Positions 25,370 through 32,864 of a DNA stretch of 32,883 bases are shown one piece after another. Below the pieces are notes generated by a model that was not told the origin of the DNA, did not search any database, and saw nothing but the letters and a program-made list of their open reading frames with translations. The position numbers were made by a program, and so were the translations under genes. Origin of the DNA: Bacteroidota bacterium (lineage in GTDB: Bacteria > Bacteroidota > Ignavibacteria > Kapaibacteriales > Kapaibacteriaceae). Within the stretch, counting starts at the first letter, position 1; every line of letters begins with the position of its first letter. The stretch is taken from positions 1 to 32,883 of the forward strand of contig JAFDZT010000011.1 of the NCBI GenBank assembly GCA_018266735.1, in the 5' to 3' direction.

Positions 25370-26644
25370 ATGATCTCGATCCTACACGACAAACTTCAGA
25401 AGACCGCAGAAGCACTTCGTGCTGCGCGCACATCGCTCGTGAAAGAGCATGGCGAAACGGTCCTCAGCAGCGTTACCATCGAACAAGTGTTCGGCGGCAT
25501 GCGCGGGGTGCCGGCCTTGGTCTGCGACACATCCAGTGTGTCTGCCGACGAGGGTCTGCGCATACGCAACATCCCCATCCTGGAACTCACGGACGCCACG
25601 CCCGAAGAGATCTTCTGGCTGCTCGTGAGCGGTGAACGTCCCAACGCCGAAGAGCTTGCGGCTTTGAAGGACCTCTTCGCTCCGCACTATCAGATCCCGT
25701 CGTATGTGGTGGACACGCTGAAGGCCATGCCGAAGGATGCCCATCCGATGGCCATGCTCAGCGCCGGTCTGATGGCCATGGAGCGCGAGTCCGCATTCCG
25801 CAAGGCCTACGATGCAGGTGCCGGCAAGGACGAGTTGTGGAAGGCCATGTTCGAAGACAGTGTGCGCTTGATCGCCTCGATGGCAGGTCTGGCCGCGGCT
25901 GTGTATCGCGTGCGCTTCCACGGCGGTTCGGTGATCGATGCACCGGCAGGCGAGAAGGACATGTCGAATGCCTTTGCGCACATGCTCGGCATCAGCAACG
26001 ATCCGGCATGGAAGGACCTCGTTCGGTTGTACCTCGTGTTGCACAGCGACCATGAAGGCGGCAACGTGAGCGCCATGACGTCGTATGTGGTGAGCTCTGC
26101 GCTCAGCGACGCATACTACAGCGTTTCGGCCGCCATGTGCGGTCTGGCAGGTCCGCTCCACGGTCTTGCCAACCAAGAATGTCTGCGCTTCATCATCGAT
26201 CTCGAGAAGCAGTTCGGCGGCGTGCCGACCGAAGAGCAACTGCGCGAGTATGCGTGGAACCGTTTGAACAGCGGACAAGTGATCCCGGGCTACGGACATG
26301 CCGTGCTTCGCGTCACCGATCCTCGCTTCACGGCCTTCTACGACTTCGCCGAGAAGCACAACATCAACGACGACAACGTGAAGCTCGTGCAGATGATCTA
26401 CAACATCGTCCCGGGCATCCTCAAGGAGCAAGGCAAGGCAAAGAATCCATGGCCCAACGTTGATGCGGCATCGGGTTCGTTGCTCTATGCGTACGGCATG
26501 ACGGAGTTCGACTTCTACACCGTGATGTTCGGCGTATCGCGCGCCATGGGCCTCTGTGCACAGATGCTCGTGAACCGCATGATGATGTCGCCCATCGTTC
26601 GTCCGAAGTCGCTCACCATTGCAGAGATGCAATCCAAGGCATAA
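25370..26644 (+). CDS. gltA: Citrate synthase, mitochondrial (Si) type
   Basis: A 424-residue citrate synthase, which condenses acetyl-CoA and oxaloacetate at entry to the TCA cycle. The catalytic triad is present: His264 in GLAGPLHGLANQE, His310 in IPGYGHAVL and Asp365 in KNPWPNVDAASG. The oxaloacetate-binding HSDHEGGN motif is also present. These motifs resemble eukaryotic mitochondrial enzymes more than the E. coli hexameric type, with changes such as SAMT for SAHT and DAAS for DAHS. The start at 25370 follows GGAG; the frame is open far upstream, but that part is antisense to the permease and carries no protein signal. A possible promoter element TATTTTCG lies at 25332. A strong terminator follows. 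Confidence 0.93.
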   Translation: MISILHDKLQKTAEALRAARTSLVKEHGETVLSSVTIEQVFGGMRGVPALVCDTSSVSADEGLRIRNIPILELTDATPEEIFWLLVSGERPNAEELAALKDLFAPHYQIPSYVVDTLKAMPKDAHPMAMLSAGLMAMERESAFRKAYDAGAGKDELWKAMFEDSVRLIASMAGLAAAVYRVRFHGGSVIDAPAGEKDMSNAFAHMLGISNDPAWKDLVRLYLVLHSDHEGGNVSAMTSYVVSSALSDAYYSVSAAMCGLAGPLHGLANQECLRFIIDLEKQFGGVPTEEQLREYAWNRLNSGQVIPGYGHAVLRVTDPRFTAFYDFAEKHNINDDNVKLVQMIYNIVPGILKEQGKAKNPWPNVDAASGSLLYAYGMTEFDFYTVMFGVSRAMGLCAQMLVNRMMMSPIVRPKSLTIAEMQSKA

Positions 26645-26670
26645 CAGGCCTGTACACATCCGAACACAAA

Positions 26671-26699
26671 AAAAGGGCGCACGTGAGTGCGCCCTTTTT
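26671..26699 (+). terminator. Rho-independent terminator after citrate synthase
   Basis: AAAAGGGCGCAC pairs with GTGCGCCCTTTT around a GTGA loop, followed by T residues. The A-rich 5' flank means it may also work from the opposite side. Confidence 0.9.
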
Positions 26700-26769
26700 C
26701 TTTCCTGTTTCCTCTCGTCCCTGTATCTTTGCCCCTTGCTACGGGGGACGAGAACGGGGACGTTCGATG

Positions 26770-26843
26770 TGGACCCTACTGGATTCGAACCAGCGACCTT
26801 TACGATGTCAACGTAACGCTCTAACCAACTGAGCTAAGAGTCC
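26770..26843 (-). tRNA. tRNA-Val (anticodon GAC)
   Basis: A complete cloverleaf is encoded on the minus strand. The acceptor GGACTCT pairs with AGGGTCC (one G-U) and the discriminator is A. The D arm is GCTC/GAGC. The anticodon stem TTACG/CGTAA encloses loop TTGACAT, so the anticodon is GAC (Val). The T arm is GCTGG, TTCGAAT, CCAGT (one G-U pair). CCA is not encoded. It lies between citrate synthase and hppA, antisense to both, with its own promoter upstream. Confidence 0.95.
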
Positions 26844-26861
26844 ATCGTTCCGAGTGAGCTA

Positions 26862-26894
26862 CAAAGTTAGCACCTCTTCGGTCTCCCGTCCAAA
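26862..26894 (-). promoter_or_regulatory. Bacteroidota-type promoter of tRNA-Val
   Basis: On the minus strand TTTG (26891-26894) is followed after exactly 21 nt by TAACTTTG (26862-26869). This matches the known Bacteroidota layout of TTTG, 19-21 nt, TAnnTTTG. It would give a leader of about 15 nt before the tRNA. This is the clearest promoter in the window. Confidence 0.65.
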
Positions 26895-26936
26895 TTGTTC
26901 GCGATACATTCCAATGTCACACTTACGGACTGCTGT

Positions 26937-29063
26937 ATGATCCTTACCATTCTTGCTCTCGGCGTACTCTCGCTGATCGTGGCCGTGTTCTATCGTTCCC
27001 GTGTCATGGGCGTGAAGATCGAAGACGGAGCCGCGTCGGCTGAAGAGGTCACACGTCTCAAAGAGATCTCCACTGCTATTGCCGAAGGCGCCATGGCCTT
27101 CTTGGGTCGCGAGTACCGCGTGCTCGGCCTCTTCATGGTCATTTTCGCCATCATCATTGGCCTGACGGTATCTGGTGAGGTAGCAGAAAAATGGTATACA
27201 GCAGGTGCCTTCATCATCGGTGCGGGCATTTCGGTGCTTGCCGGCTTCATCGGCATGAAGATCGCCACCATCGGCAACGTCCGCACGGCCTCGGCAGCGC
27301 GTCAGTCGCTCGATAAGGCCTTCCAGGTAGCATTCCAGTCGGGCATCGTGATGGGCTTCGGCCTCACGGGTCTTGCCGTGATCGGTCTGGCCCTCGTCTG
27401 GCTTGGCATCGGCTCGCTCTTGCCCGGTACGGCAGCCCACGTCCAAATGGAGATCCTCTCCGGCTTCGGTCTGGGCGGCTCGGCCGTAGCGTTGTTCGGT
27501 CGTGTTGGTGGCGGTATCTACACCAAGGCCGCCGATGTGGGCGCTGACCTTGTGGGCAAGGTGGAAGCGGGCATTCCTGAGGACGATCCGCGCAATCCTG
27601 CCGTGATCGCCGACAACGTGGGCGACAATGTGGGTGATATTGCCGGCATGGGTGCCGACCTCTTCGGCTCCGTGGCCGAGTCCACCTGCGCCGCCCTTGT
27701 GATCGGTGCCGTCTCGTTCGCGGCCTTGCCCGAAGAGACCCGCCTTTCCGCCCTTCTCTTCCCTATGCTCGTGAACGGTGTGGGCATTGTTGCCTCGATC
27801 GTGTCGATCTTCTTCGTCCGTCCAAAGACGGAGGAAAAGGTGGAAGGGGCATTGAAGACGGCGCTCATCGTGTCGACGTTGCTCATGCTGGCCGCCCTGT
27901 ATCCGGTGACCATGCAGATGATCCCTCCCACGTTCATCGTGGGTCTCACGCAGTACACCAACATGGGTGTGTTCGTGGCGCTGGCATCCGGACTCATTGC
28001 AGGTCTGGCCATTGGCTTGATCACAGAGTTCTTCACCTCGCACCGCTATTCCCCCGTCCGTCAGGTTGCCGACGCATCCAAGACAGGCGCCGCCACGAAC
28101 ATCATCTACGGTCTGGCCCTTGGCTATAACTCAGCCGTCATTCCCATGTTGCTCATCGCCGTCTCCGTGGTCTTGGGCTATTCCTTTGCCGGCATGTACG
28201 GCATTGCGCTCACGGCCATCGGAATGCTGGGTACCATTGCTGTTGGGTTGACGATCGATGCGTATGGTCCTGTTTCCGACAACGCCGGCGGTATCGCCGA
28301 AATGTCACACATGGGCAAGGACATCCGCAAGCGCACCGATGCTCTCGATGCAGCCGGTAACACCACAGCCGCCATCGGAAAGGGCTTTGCCATTGGTTCT
28401 GCGGCGCTCACATCGTTGGCACTCACGAGTGCCTTCATCACGCGTGCACGCAGCGTCGATCCATCCTTCACCACCATCGACCTCCTCTCGCCATCGGTGC
28501 TTGCAGGATTGCTGGTTGGTGGTGCATTGCCATTCGCCTTCTCGGCCATGACAATGAAGAGTGTGGGCAAGGCCGCCTTCGACATGATCGAGGAAGTACG
28601 CCGGCAGTTCCGCACCATTCCCGGTATCATGGAGGGAACGGGACGTCCGGACTATGCAAAGTGCGTCGACATTTCCACGAAGGCCTCCATTCGCGAGATG
28701 ATCGCGCCCGGTATGTTGGTGATCCTCACACCGCTTGTGGTCGGCTTCCTCTTCGGCGTGCACATGCTTGCCGGTCTGCTCATCGGCGCTCTTGTCGTCG
28801 GCGTGATGTTGGCCGTCTCCATGGCCAACTCCGGTGGTGCCTGGGACAATGCCAAGAAGTACATCGAGACAGGGATGCTGGGCGGCAAGGGCTCGGACAC
28901 GCACAAGGCGGCAGTGGTGGGCGACACGGTGGGTGATCCGTTCAAGGACACATCCGGTCCATCCCTGAACATCCTCATCAAGCTCATGGCCATCATCTCG
29001 CTCGTCTTCGCAGGTGCCTTTGCCACGAACGGCGGCATTCTGCTCAAGATGTTCGCGCATTGA
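26937..29063 (+). CDS. hppA: K+-dependent membrane-bound pyrophosphatase
   Basis: A 708-residue integral membrane pyrophosphatase with about 16 hydrophobic segments. It couples PPi hydrolysis to pumping of H+ or Na+. The PPi/Mg binding loop [20 protein letters not shown] lies at residues 215-234, a second acidic cluster at [19 protein letters not shown] (about 438-456), and a third at [17 protein letters not shown] near the C-terminus. The [10 protein letters not shown] segment (474-483) has Ala where K+-independent enzymes have Lys, so this is the K+-dependent class; whether the pumped ion is H+, Na+ or both cannot be told safely. The ATG at 26937 begins the first membrane helix; an upstream TTG at 26895 is less likely. 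A strong terminator follows. Confidence 0.95.
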   Translation: MILTILALGVLSLIVAVFYRSRVMGVKIEDGAASAEEVTRLKEISTAIAEGAMAFLGREYRVLGLFMVIFAIIIGLTVSGEVAEKWYTAGAFIIGAGISVLAGFIGMKIATIGNVRTASAARQSLDKAFQVAFQSGIVMGFGLTGLAVIGLALVWLGIGSLLPGTAAHVQMEILSGFGLGGSAVALFGRVGGGIYTKAADVGADLVGKVEAGIPEDDPRNPAVIADNVGDNVGDIAGMGADLFGSVAESTCAALVIGAVSFAALPEETRLSALLFPMLVNGVGIVASIVSIFFVRPKTEEKVEGALKTALIVSTLLMLAALYPVTMQMIPPTFIVGLTQYTNMGVFVALASGLIAGLAIGLITEFFTSHRYSPVRQVADASKTGAATNIIYGLALGYNSAVIPMLLIAVSVVLGYSFAGMYGIALTAIGMLGTIAVGLTIDAYGPVSDNAGGIAEMSHMGKDIRKRTDALDAAGNTTAAIGKGFAIGSAALTSLALTSAFITRARSVDPSFTTIDLLSPSVLAGLLVGGALPFAFSAMTMKSVGKAAFDMIEEVRRQFRTIPGIMEGTGRPDYAKCVDISTKASIREMIAPGMLVILTPLVVGFLFGVHMLAGLLIGALVVGVMLAVSMANSGGAWDNAKKYIETGMLGGKGSDTHKAAVVGDTVGDPFKDTSGPSLNILIKLMAIISLVFAGAFATNGGILLKMFAH

Positions 29064-29115
29064 TCTGCGGAGCAGATCAAACCACAACGGCTCGGGCGTT
29101 ACCATAGAAACAGAA

Positions 29116-29148
29116 ACGGGACACAGCGATGTGTCCCGTTTTTTTTTT
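29116..29148 (+). terminator. Rho-independent terminator after hppA
   Basis: ACGGGACACA and TGTGTCCCGT form a perfect 10-bp stem with a GCGA tetraloop, followed by nine or more T residues. It lies between two convergent genes. Confidence 0.92.
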
Positions 29149-29174
29149 GCGTCGATCGTGTGCGGATCTGTCTG

Positions 29175-29660
29175 CTACAGCGCCGTGGTCACGCGCATCG
29201 TCACCAGCATCTTCTCGGCACGTCCGTTCTCCATGCCCGGATTCACCACGGCCACGAAGTAGCGTGTGGGTCCGCCAAGGGCCGACGTCTCGACCACCAG
29301 GATCCGCGCGGCCGGGAGTTTGGTGGTGAACGGGTAGATCATCACGAAGCCGCCCGGATACGTCTTCTTGATCGGTGTGCCCGGCTTCTTCGTGCCGGGC
29401 CAGATGGCATCGGCAGCGGCGGTAATGGCGGCATCGCCCTTGTGTTTGCCTTGCAAGTCGACCACGGACACCTTGAACTCATCCGAGCGCGAGCCCACGT
29501 TCCGTTTCCAGTAGAACGTCGGCCAGCCGTTCGTGGACTCGACCAGCTTCAGCTTCTCCTGACATTTGAATCGGATGCCCGAGGCACTGTAATAGGGATA
29601 GTCGGCGCGGAAAGCCGTCACGACCGAGGCAAGCAAGACCAAGACGAGCAATGTTTTCAT
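29175..29660 (-). CDS. Small secreted hypothetical protein
   Basis: A 161-residue protein with a signal peptide (MKTLLVLVLLASVVTAFRA). The mature part is basic, beta-rich and aromatic, with strands such as FKVSVVDLQG, GFVMIYPFTT, ARILVVETSA and TRYFVAVVNPG, and one cysteine. No family was recognised. It has no sorting tail and is a single gene, converging on hppA, with the tRNA-Lys gene divergent upstream. A -7-like element lies directly before the start codon. Confidence 0.65.
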   Translation of the reverse strand: MKTLLVLVLLASVVTAFRADYPYYSASGIRFKCQEKLKLVESTNGWPTFYWKRNVGSRSDEFKVSVVDLQGKHKGDAAITAAADAIWPGTKKPGTPIKKTYPGGFVMIYPFTTKLPAARILVVETSALGGPTRYFVAVVNPGMENGRAEKMLVTMRVTTAL

Positions 29661-29664
29661 GCTA

Positions 29665-29672
29665 CGAAGCTA
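29665..29672 (-). promoter_or_regulatory. Candidate -7 element abutting the 29660 start
   Basis: TAGCTTCG on the minus strand matches TAnnTTTG at five of six fixed positions and ends four nucleotides before the ATG. No ribosome binding site is visible. Confidence 0.35.
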
Positions 29673-29679
29673 CGAGAGG

Positions 29680-29710
29680 TTTGCCATTTTTTAAAAATTC
29701 CGTAAGTTGC
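29680..29710 (+). promoter_or_regulatory. Candidate promoter of tRNA-Lys
   Basis: TTTG (29680-29683) is followed after 19 nt by TAAGTTGC (29703-29710), a partial -7 match at four of the six fixed positions but correctly spaced. The tRNA begins three nucleotides later, so the primary transcript may have almost no 5' leader. Confidence 0.4.
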
Positions 29711-29713
29711 CTC

Positions 29714-29787
29714 GCTTCCTTAGCTCAGCTGGTTAGAGCATCTGACTCTTAATCAGAGGGTCCGGGGTTCGAGTCCCCGAGGGAGCA
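29714..29787 (+). tRNA. tRNA-Lys (anticodon CTT), likely integration site
   Basis: A complete cloverleaf. The acceptor GCTTCCT pairs with AGGGAGC (one G-U) and the discriminator is A. The D arm is GCTC/GAGC. The anticodon stem TCTGA/TCAGA encloses loop CTCTTAA, so the anticodon is CTT. The T arm is CGGGG, TTCGAGT, CCCCG. CCA is not encoded. An integrase gene begins 194 nt downstream, which suggests that the 3' end of this tRNA is the attachment site of the element to its right. Confidence 0.95.
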
Positions 29788-29981
29788 CGAAGACCGATAT
29801 GTCAGGATATATGGAGTTACACAAAACCAGCGTAACCCCAAACAAAACAACCAGTTGCGACAAATTTGCACATGGTTGATGTATCTCGACGAATCTCGGT
29901 GTTACACGAAAACCGTCAGTATGAGCGTCAGTAGTTTGTGACTCGTTTCACAGCCTCCTGTTCATACTGACGGTTTTTCGT
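29788..29981 (+). other. Intergenic region between tRNA-Lys and integrase, probable att/arm region
   Basis: No gene was seen. It holds a repeated GTTACAC(G)AAAACC sequence (29816-29828 and 29901-29914) and a long inverted repeat ending at the integrase start codon. A region like this beside a tRNA 3' end usually carries recombinase core and arm sites. Confidence 0.45.
29906..29981. repeat. Long inverted repeat abutting the integrase start codon
   Basis: ACGAAAACCGTCAGTATGA (29906-29924) and its complement TCATACTGACGGTTTTTCGT (29962-29981) pair over 19 bp with one bulged base. They enclose a 37-nt spacer that repeats GTCAGTA and contains an anti-Shine-Dalgarno-like CCTCCTG. The right arm ends on the base before the ATG at 29982. 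It could be a hairpin controlling integrase translation, an operator, or paired recombinase sites. Confidence 0.8.
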
Positions 29982-31253
29982 ATGCGCCTGAACTACTACC
30001 TCGACAAGCCGGACCGACCAACCACGCCTGTGATGGTCAATTTGGCCCTCTGTGGAAAAAGATTTCGGTTTTCGACCGGTGTCACCGTCGACCCGAAACA
30101 TTGGAGCGACGAGCGCCAAGCGGTCAAATCCGGAGACCCGCATCAGAACGCGCATCAAAAGCGATTGAATGCCATCACCGCATTCATCCAGCGCGCCTAC
30201 AACGAGCTTACGCCGTCCGGGGTCGAGAAGCTCCTGACCAACGCCGACCTCAGCAGCTTCATCCAATCCGTCAAACACTTTATCGCCCCGACACCGGATG
30301 AAGGGTCCGAGCATGGAACCACGTTCGTTGCGCGTTTTGATCAATTCATTGACACCTACACGCTTCGATCACCGCAGGGAATGGTGACGTCGAAGCGACC
30401 CGGCGAACGTATGCTTAGTCTGTATCGACTCGTACTGCGAGATCTCCAACAGTGGACCAAAGAGACACGTCGCAATCTCACGTATGAGATGATCGATGAG
30501 ACCTTCTACGTGCAGTATTGTGGGTGGTTGTCGAACAGTCGAGGACTTGTCGACTCGACGATCTCAAATCACATAAAGGTTCTGAAAACGTTCATGAAAT
30601 GGTCGCGGTCGAAAGGCTACCACACATCTTCCGCCTGGGAGACGTTCTGGCGCGACAAGCGCACGGGCGACACGATCGCACTGTCCATCGATGAGCTTCG
30701 TCGACTTCGTGATCTCGACCTTGAGGGTAACGATCGACTCGCACATGTTCGGGATGTATTCTTGCTACAGACCTATACGGGACTTCGCTATGGAGATCTT
30801 ATCGAGCTCAAGCCACATCACTTTGCGTCACCGGACAGCATCATTCGATACACAACGGAGAAGACCGACACGCGATGCCTCATCCCGATCACGAAGCCAA
30901 TGTCTGCGCTTCTCAAGCGATATCCTGACCATGCATTCAAGTTTCCAAGCAATGCCAAGATGAATGAGTATCTCAAAGAGCTTGGCAAACTCGTTGGTCT
31001 CGATCAGTCTACAACAGTGAACCACTATCGTGGCGGGAAGCGAGAGGAAGAGCAGGTGCTGCGGGCAGAGCTCTTGACAACGCATGTTGCTCGGCGCACG
31101 TTCGTTTCAACGTCCATCCGCTTGGGCGTGCCCGAAGCCGTGATCTCTATGGTCACGGGGCATGCTACTAAGGGAATGCTACAACAACACTACATTGTAT
31201 TCGATGAAGAAGCAGTGCGCGAGATGATCTGCAAAGCATGGGAGCAACTATGA
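29982..31253 (+). CDS. Tyrosine recombinase/integrase, Bacteroidota type
   Basis: A 423-residue phage-type integrase. The N-terminal 90 residues (MRLNYYLDKP ... FRFSTGVTVDPKHW) are the arm-DNA-binding domain typical of Bacteroidota elements. A SAM-like core-binding domain covers about 110-215, and the catalytic domain about 230-415. Catalytic residues are Arg269 in TYTGLRYGDL, probably Lys294, His368 and Arg371 in THVARRTF, His394 in TGHAT and the nucleophile Tyr404 in QQHYIVFD. All are present, so the enzyme is probably active. It lies next to tRNA-Lys in the arrangement usual for tRNA-integrating islands. Its stop overlaps the start of the next gene as ATGA. Confidence 0.92.
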   Translation: MRLNYYLDKPDRPTTPVMVNLALCGKRFRFSTGVTVDPKHWSDERQAVKSGDPHQNAHQKRLNAITAFIQRAYNELTPSGVEKLLTNADLSSFIQSVKHFIAPTPDEGSEHGTTFVARFDQFIDTYTLRSPQGMVTSKRPGERMLSLYRLVLRDLQQWTKETRRNLTYEMIDETFYVQYCGWLSNSRGLVDSTISNHIKVLKTFMKWSRSKGYHTSSAWETFWRDKRTGDTIALSIDELRRLRDLDLEGNDRLAHVRDVFLLQTYTGLRYGDLIELKPHHFASPDSIIRYTTEKTDTRCLIPITKPMSALLKRYPDHAFKFPSNAKMNEYLKELGKLVGLDQSTTVNHYRGGKREEEQVLRAELLTTHVARRTFVSTSIRLGVPEAVISMVTGHATKGMLQQHYIVFDEEAVREMICKAWEQL

Positions 31254-32278
31254 ACCTCATTGATGCCTACTTCATGCACCCTGTGGCCTTGGATCATGCA
31301 CGTGCCGTCCTTCACATCGAGCTCGACATGTTGCGCAACGGGATCGGTGTCAAAAAGCGCGGGGAATGGCTTGTCGCACAGCGGGACAGGCTTTGTGTGG
31401 ATGCCGTGATCACGGTCCCACCCTTGGTTGCCCCGATCTTGGAATCATTGACGACGAGGGATGCACTCAGGATCTTCTCCCACATCGAGAACAACCTCGC
31501 CGCCATGGGCGCCGGTTCCACGTTCCGATCGCTGCGGAATGCCCAACGTCGGAACGGTCTGCCGGAAAACGTCTTCGACCAAGCGACGATCAACGGAGCG
31601 CTCATCGTCCTGTCCAATGATGTCGAATTCTGCGAGGTGTTTTCGCGTCTCGTGTTAGGTCTGTTGGAGAACATCGACCAGAGCCCGGCGTTCGCCGCAA
31701 TGAACGAGGCCTATGCACGCATTGCAGAACGCAACGATCTCGAGACCGTCAAGCAGCAGCAACTCATGCAGCTTGCCAGTGAGAGCTTCCCGCAATTGAT
31801 CGACCATCTGAACTTCGACGTGATGGAAGAGCGGACCATTGCCTATTTGCGCGGTCGGCTCCTGGATCAAAGCATCATGGCCTGCCTTTCAGCACTCGTT
31901 CGCGTTCAGGGTGCCGGCATTTTCGAGGGGTCCGTCAGTGCCATTGTCGACGTGAACATCACGGCCTATCGACAGGTCATTCAAGGCGTCCTCAACAGCA
32001 GGATCCTGGAGCTTTCCGATCCCACAGCCCCCGCAGAGCCAATTGAGCCACCCGCACCGTCCTCGACAACTGGTCGTGTAGGTGGGCCGGAGGAAACACC
32101 GGCGGATCCGAATACTGATCCACGTGCCTTTCTTTCGATCGAAGAGACGGCGGAGCTCCTCCGGGTCACAAGGATCACCATCCATCGCCTCCTAAAGAGA
32201 GGCGCACTGGAAGGCGTGCATGTTGGGCGGCGACACCTGGTGGTCCGTGCAAGCGTTATGAGATACCTAGCCCTGTAG
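31250..32278 (+). CDS. Helix-turn-helix (excisionase-type) protein with large N-terminal domain
   Basis: A 342-residue protein. The last 55 residues (FLSIEETAELLRVTRITIHR, LLKRGALEGVHVGRRHLVV) are an HTH_17/excisionase-type winged helix of the MerR superfamily. Residues of about 1-255 are mostly helical and unrecognised, joined to the HTH by a Pro/Thr/Glu-rich linker (about 258-290). The start at 31250 was chosen because its ATG overlaps the integrase stop as ATGA and is preceded by GGGAG; the upstream ATG at 31238 would add four residues. Typical excisionases are only about 60-100 residues long, so this may be a combined directionality factor and regulator, or an island-specific accessory protein. 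Confidence 0.75.
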   Translation: MNLIDAYFMHPVALDHARAVLHIELDMLRNGIGVKKRGEWLVAQRDRLCVDAVITVPPLVAPILESLTTRDALRIFSHIENNLAAMGAGSTFRSLRNAQRRNGLPENVFDQATINGALIVLSNDVEFCEVFSRLVLGLLENIDQSPAFAAMNEAYARIAERNDLETVKQQQLMQLASESFPQLIDHLNFDVMEERTIAYLRGRLLDQSIMACLSALVRVQGAGIFEGSVSAIVDVNITAYRQVIQGVLNSRILELSDPTAPAEPIEPPAPSSTTGRVGGPEETPADPNTDPRAFLSIEETAELLRVTRITIHRLLKRGALEGVHVGRRHLVVRASVMRYLAL

Positions 32279-32369
32279 AATATGCCCTACAACGGCCATT
32301 GTATGGCCTGTGTGGCCACCAAACCATGTTTTTGAGGGTTCCTATGGCAGTTGAATTCGATCGTGGGAA

Positions 32370-32401
32370 GTCAAATTCAGTTTTTAGAGGTCATATTCAG
32401 T
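32370..32401 (+). repeat. Pair of 12-bp direct repeats, 20 bp apart
   Basis: GTCAAATTCAGT (32370-32381) and GTCATATTCAGT (32390-32401) differ at one position. The spacing of about two helical turns is what a dimeric DNA-binding protein would use. They could also be worn IS21-type subterminal repeats. Confidence 0.5.
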
Positions 32402-32456
32402 CAAAAATGAGTCGTTTTCGACTGTCCATTCTACTCGGGCATAACTCAAACAATAC

Positions 32457-32500
32457 ACAAACCGATCACAAACCGATCACAAACCGATCACAAACACATC
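32457..32500 (+). repeat. Iteron-like array of four 11-bp repeats
   Basis: ACAAACCGATC occurs three times perfectly in tandem (32457-32489), followed by a fourth copy ACAAACACATC with two changes (32490-32500). One unit per helical turn places all copies on the same DNA face, which fits iterons of a replication origin or an operator array. It lies 180 bp after the HTH gene. Confidence 0.8.
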
Positions 32501-32669
32501 AAAAACATTTCGCAGAACGATCAATAAGCGTTCGAAAACCGTTCGTCAACACCACAACATCACTTCCCAACCACTATTTGGACGTACCGACGCTCTGTCG
32601 GCGTGGTGATGACAACGACTTGCATACCTGATGCCACATCGGAAATGTCAAAAGTGAAGGTGGAGCGAA

Positions 32670-32842
32670 GGCCGACTTCGTCTGGAAATGGTGGCCGACT
32701 TGCGCCGGAAAGTGCAATGCGCAAGAAGCCGAGAGACAACGCAGATTTCGACCACTTTCATAGATAGCATCTGAGTCGTTTCCTCTCGCAGCAAATGGCA
32801 AGCTTCACGTCGGAGTCAGTGGCCAGTTATATCGGAATACGC
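32670..32842 (+). mobile_element. Cluster of IS21-type terminal repeats
   Basis: Two 23-bp direct units beginning GGCCGACTT (at 32670 and 32693, the second continuing GCGCCGGAAAGTG) and a later GGCCAGTTATATCGGAATAC unit (32821) follow the GTGG[TC]C ... CCGGAAT pattern of IS21-family right ends. No istB gene precedes them in the window, so this is either a remnant or the end of an element whose remainder lies elsewhere. Confidence 0.45.
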
Positions 32843-32864
32843 ACACACCTTGAAAACCCAGACT

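Larger units (their letters stand above)
32279..32669. other. Gene-poor stretch with small repeats
   Basis: No convincing gene was found. It contains a small palindrome (GGCCAT, TGT, ATGGCC at 32294-32308) just after the HTH gene that is not followed by a T run. It also holds a 12-bp near-repeat at 20-bp spacing (32370 and 32390), four 11-bp tandem repeats (32457-32500), and an A/C-rich composition unlike the neighbouring genes. Confidence 0.5.

Noticed and set aside
26724..26731. Exact TATCTTTG on the plus strand after the citrate synthase terminator
   Set aside because: It has no -33 partner and would start a transcript antisense to tRNA-Val with a leader of about 200 nt before hppA; it might be real but cannot be supported.
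32299..32801. Short reading frames near the right edge (110 and 75 codons)
   Set aside because: They run through the iteron array and IS-type repeats and give low-complexity or repeat-derived peptides.
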